This document shows positions 7,101-8,596 of a stretch of 8,596 bases of DNA, in pieces. Position 1 is the first letter of the stretch, and each line of letters begins with the position of its first letter. Under the pieces are notes generated by a model, which saw only the letters and a program-made list of their open reading frames with translations, had not been told where the DNA came from and did no database searches. A program made the translations under genes and the position numbers. Source of the DNA: Thermoplasmatota archaeon (GTDB taxonomy: Archaea > Thermoplasmatota > E2 > DHVEG-1); NCBI GenBank assembly GCA_018824925.1, contig JAHJFH010000176.1, positions 1 to 8,596 of the forward strand, read 5' to 3'.

Positions 7101-7206
7101 GGTGTTTAAAAAGGTTAAGTAAATTACCAAAAACAGGATGAAATAACGATTGTATTCCCAAAAAAGAGTTGTAGCTGAAACAGATTCCTAAACGGCTATT
7201 GATCAT
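7101..7206. promoter_or_regulatory. Divergent promoter region between YkgJ-type gene and YgjP-like peptidase
   Basis: These 106 nt separate two outward-facing genes and must hold both promoters unless transcription starts inside a gene. I see no strong TATA box for either direction and no strong Shine-Dalgarno before either start. Only TTGATCA lies next to the plus-strand ATG, a partial match to the anti-SD complement. Leaderless transcription is possible for the YkgJ gene. Confidence 0.4.
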
Positions 7207-7713
7207 ATGAAACCATTTCAAATCATTCGAAGTGCTCGTCGGAAAAAAACTATTGAGTTAAAAAAGGTGGATGGAGTTCTAACTATCTACCTTCCTAAAG
7301 GACTCAACCCAGCCATTGAACAGAAATGGATTGAGAAAATGATCGATCAATGGCATCGACACGAAAAAAAACGAGTACTCAACAGTGATGAGAAATTACA
7401 ACAACGAGCACAAAAATTGAATAAAGAATATTTCAATGGAACATTAGAATATACCATACAGTTTGTGGCTAATCAACAGAAACGTTTCGGTAGCTGTAGC
7501 CCCCATTCAAAAATGATACGTATATCAAACAGAATTGCACATATGCCACAATGGGTACAGGATTATGTGATCCTTCATGAGTTGACCCATTTATGTTATC
7601 ATAATCATTCGACGGCGTTTTGGAAAAAAGTTAATGAATTTCCCCTAACAGAGCGTGCACGTGGATATTTAATCGCTGTTGGATTAGAGCCAATCGAAGA
7701 AGAATTCCAATAA
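7207..7713 (+). CDS. YgjP-like zinc metallopeptidase (DUF45, PF01863)
   Basis: 168 residues with the family order intact: an N-terminal basic strand region (RSARRKKTIELKK), RFGSCSPHSKMIRISNRI (93-110, the family RxGSCS signature), and ILHELTHLCYHNHSTAFW (122-139). HELTH is the HExxH zinc motif (His124, Glu125, His128), and His134 in NHS supplies the third ligand, as in the gluzincin-like YgjP/SprT-related families. E. coli YgjP is about 167 residues, so this copy is full length with all catalytic residues. Substrates are not known; in bacteria the gene often neighbours type I restriction genes, which is not the case here. It is the only plus-strand gene and is divergent from YkgJ. Its TAA ends 2 nt before the stop of convergent msrB. 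The start has only a weak ribosome site but fits the family N-terminus. Confidence 0.93.
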   Translation: MKPFQIIRSARRKKTIELKKVDGVLTIYLPKGLNPAIEQKWIEKMIDQWHRHEKKRVLNSDEKLQQRAQKLNKEYFNGTLEYTIQFVANQQKRFGSCSPHSKMIRISNRIAHMPQWVQDYVILHELTHLCYHNHSTAFWKKVNEFPLTERARGYLIAVGLEPIEEEFQ

Positions 7714-7715
7714 CC

Positions 7716-8108
7716 TCATTTCTTTTTGTTTTTTTTAAAGTGTAACGCCGCTGAGTTAATACAAAAACGTTTATGTGTTGGCGCTGGACCATCATCAAAC
7801 ACATGGCCAAGATGCCCTCCACACTTGCGACATACTACCTCTATTCGTTTCATCATAAGACTATCATCAGTTTTTTTGGCGATATTGGTTTCCTGAATTG
7901 GCGCCCAAAAACTTGGCCATCCTGATCCTGAATCAAACTTTGTATCAGATGAAAAAAGCTCATTACCACATGCTGCGCAGCGATAAATCCCTCGTTCTTT
8001 GTTATCTCCATATTTCCCAGTAAATGGTAGCTCAGTCCCTTTTTCTCGAAGGATATGAAATTCTTCTTTTGTTAATGTTTTCTTCCAATCAATTTTGTTC
8101 TTTTTCAT
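7716..8108 (-). CDS. msrB: Peptide-methionine (R)-S-oxide reductase MsrB
   Basis: Reduces the R epimer of methionine sulfoxide in proteins and thus repairs oxidative damage in the cytosol. 130 residues, a typical single-domain MsrB. Seen: zinc-binding CAAC (Cys44, Cys47) and CRKC (Cys93, Cys96), GSGWPSF (61-67), GGHLGHVFDDGPAPTHKRFCINS (97-119) with catalytic Cys116, not selenocysteine. Many MsrBs have a resolving Cys in GCGWPSF; here that position is Ser62, so the sulfenic acid must be reduced by another thiol or directly by a reductant. The C-terminus is a lysine tail (KKNKKK). The ATG at 8108 is preceded by GGGAG at an 8-nt spacing, which fixes the start. No msrA is visible in the window. 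Upstream lies a two-codon mini-ORF described separately. Confidence 0.97.
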   Translation of the reverse strand: MKKNKIDWKKTLTKEEFHILREKGTELPFTGKYGDNKERGIYRCAACGNELFSSDTKFDSGSGWPSFWAPIQETNIAKKTDDSLMMKRIEVVCRKCGGHLGHVFDDGPAPTHKRFCINSAALHFKKNKKK

Positions 8109-8116
8109 AATGATTA

Positions 8117-8141
8117 CTCCCTAAATCATATGTTTCACTCC
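8117..8141 (-). promoter_or_regulatory. msrB leader: strong SD, two-codon mini-ORF and the msrB SD
   Basis: Reading the minus strand, GGAGTG (8141-8136) stands 6 nt before ATG ATT TAG (8129-8121). The TAG overlaps the GGGAG (8121-8117) used for msrB at 8108. The mini-ORF is in the msrB frame, so readthrough of TAG would extend MsrB by seven residues. It could be a minimal leader ORF affecting reinitiation, or a chance arrangement. Confidence 0.4.
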
Positions 8142-8274
8142 TTTATTTGCTTCTTCATTGTGTCTATTAAAATTTGTTGCATCGATGGCCGTTTATTTGA
8201 TGAGAAAATATAGCAAGTTTTCTATCATACTGCATTCTATTTTAATGATATAGAATTATTAATCCTCTTTAATT

Positions 8275-8282
8275 ATTATATA
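8275..8282 (-). promoter_or_regulatory. TATA-like element upstream of msrB
   Basis: TATATAAT on the minus strand. If used, transcription would begin near 8250 and give msrB a leader of about 140 nt that contains the mini-ORF. Other AT-rich candidates nearer the gene (for example CTATATTTTC near 8202-8211) cannot be excluded. Confidence 0.3.
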
Positions 8283-8300
8283 GCTTAGCCCGGGTCTGCT

Positions 8301-8336
8301 TTCTTACTTGTACAATTACGAAAAAGACAGTAAGAA
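8301..8336. repeat. Inverted repeat TTCTTACT / AGTAAGAA in msrB upstream gap
   Basis: The 8-nt arms 8301-8308 and 8329-8336 are perfect, with a 20-nt spacer that includes the palindrome TTGTACAA (8308-8315). It is located between the msrB TATA-like box and the terminator of the upstream gene. It could be an operator or a weak hairpin; in AT-rich sequence it may also be chance. Confidence 0.3.
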
Positions 8337-8390
8337 GTAGTTAAGAAAAAATAAAGATATCCGGTGATTGATGTAAATGAAATGTTGGAT

Positions 8391-8437
8391 AAAAAAGAAG
8401 AGAAAAAAAGAGGGTAATAATGGATGTGACCATCCAT
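8391..8437 (-). terminator. Hairpin plus T-tracts terminating the partial right-edge gene
   Basis: On the minus strand ATGGATG-gtca-CATCCAT (8437-8420) forms a perfect 7-bp stem with a 4-nt loop, followed by a T7 run (8409-8403) and a T6 run (8396-8391). It begins 8 nt after the TAA at 8446, the right place for a transcript end. T-tracts alone suffice for archaeal termination; the hairpin also resembles a bacterial intrinsic terminator, though 10 nt separate stem and T7. Confidence 0.65.
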
Positions 8438-8445
8438 TGATTACT

Positions 8446-8596
8446 TTAGTATTTGGTTGAGGTACTCTTAAAGATAGTCTGACCCGTTGCTGTATCCGTT
8501 AGCATGAAAGTATAGTAGCCATCTGCTGATGATGTGATACTGAACGTATCACCCGAATTAACATACCCGGCCGATGATACTTCCTGGAAAACAATA
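8446..8596 (-). CDS. C-terminal fragment of a secreted or surface (pilin-like) protein, 5' end outside window
   Basis: The minus-strand frame is open from the right edge for 49 codons and ends in TAA at 8446. The peptide includes SSAGYVNSGDTFSITSSADG and then YYTFMLTDTATGQTIFKS, ending STKY. It is rich in Ser, Thr, Gly and Tyr, has few charges and no Cys, and alternates polar and hydrophobic residues as in beta strands. This resembles the C-terminal beta domains of archaeal type IV pilin-like or other exported proteins. The hairpin and T-tract just after the stop support a real gene end. The family cannot be assigned from this fragment: the N-terminal signal or pilin motif that would decide it lies outside the window. 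Confidence 0.7.
   Translation of the reverse strand, partial: IVFQEVSSAGYVNSGDTFSITSSADGYYTFMLTDTATGQTIFKSTSTKY

Larger units (their letters stand above)
8109..8445. other. 337-nt intergenic region between the right-edge gene and msrB
   Basis: Holds, from right to left, the terminator of the upstream gene, an inverted repeat, a GC-rich CCCGGG island (8290-8295) next to the TATA-like box, and the msrB leader with its mini-ORF. No open frame of useful size is present on either strand, and I see no tRNA-like TPsiC or D-arm sequence around the GC-rich spot. Confidence 0.5.

Noticed and set aside
8284..8298. GC-rich AGCCCGGGTC as part of a tRNA or structured RNA
   Set aside because: No TPsiC loop, D-arm or acceptor pairing could be built around it; only the CCCGGG core is palindromic.

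Overview
The window is AT-rich and gene-dense (about a third G+C by eye). It holds nine recognisable protein-coding genes, of which one is cut by the left edge, plus the last 49 codons of another gene at the right edge. I see no rRNA, tRNA, CRISPR array, insertion sequence or phage gene. The organism is probably an archaeon. The reasons are TATA-like boxes at suitable places, Shine-Dalgarno sequences matching GGAGGTGAT, a two-Gate-domain membrane protein of the kind common in euryarchaeal genomes, and a Ser/Thr/Gly-rich cell-surface-like protein end at the right edge. However, the glucokinase, glucose-6-phosphate isomerase and ribulose-phosphate epimerase are of bacterial or CPR/DPANN-like type. 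I therefore cannot exclude a bacterium, or sugar genes acquired by transfer. No phylum is claimed.

Region 1-5304 (all minus strand) is a sugar-phosphate cluster. In transcription order it encodes glucokinase, transaldolase, a LOG/TIGR00730 nucleotide-hydrolase-like protein, glucose-6-phosphate isomerase, ribulose-phosphate 3-epimerase and an AhpD-like peroxidase-related protein. LOG and transaldolase are 1 nt apart, and LOG and the isomerase overlap by 4 nt, so this is very likely one operon, at least from glucokinase to the isomerase. Together the enzymes phosphorylate glucose, convert it to fructose 6-phosphate and feed part of the non-oxidative pentose-phosphate pathway. LOG-type enzymes release ribose 5-phosphate from nucleotides, which would fit the same pathway. 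The epimerase is notable: its reading frame has no ATG, GTG or TTG start that keeps the fold intact, but a CTG lies 5 nt after a near-perfect Shine-Dalgarno. It also carries Gln where the family has its first metal-binding His.

Region 5305-5685 is a 381-nt non-coding gap upstream of glucokinase. Region 5686-7130 (minus) is a translationally coupled pair: a Cys-rich YkgJ-type metal-binding protein and a membrane protein with two nucleoside-recognition (Gate) domains. A divergent promoter region separates it from a plus-strand YgjP-like zinc metallopeptidase (7207-7713). The stop codon of that gene lies 2 nt from the stop of the convergent methionine-R-sulfoxide reductase gene msrB (7716-8108, minus).

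The 337-nt gap upstream of msrB contains a two-codon mini-ORF with its own Shine-Dalgarno directly before the msrB start, an inverted repeat, a TATA-like box, and a hairpin plus T-tract terminator belonging to the minus-strand gene that is cut by the right edge. I found no strong candidate for a wholly new system. The best leads are the unusual epimerase, the LOG gene inside the sugar operon, and the conserved-looking YkgJ-Gate pair.
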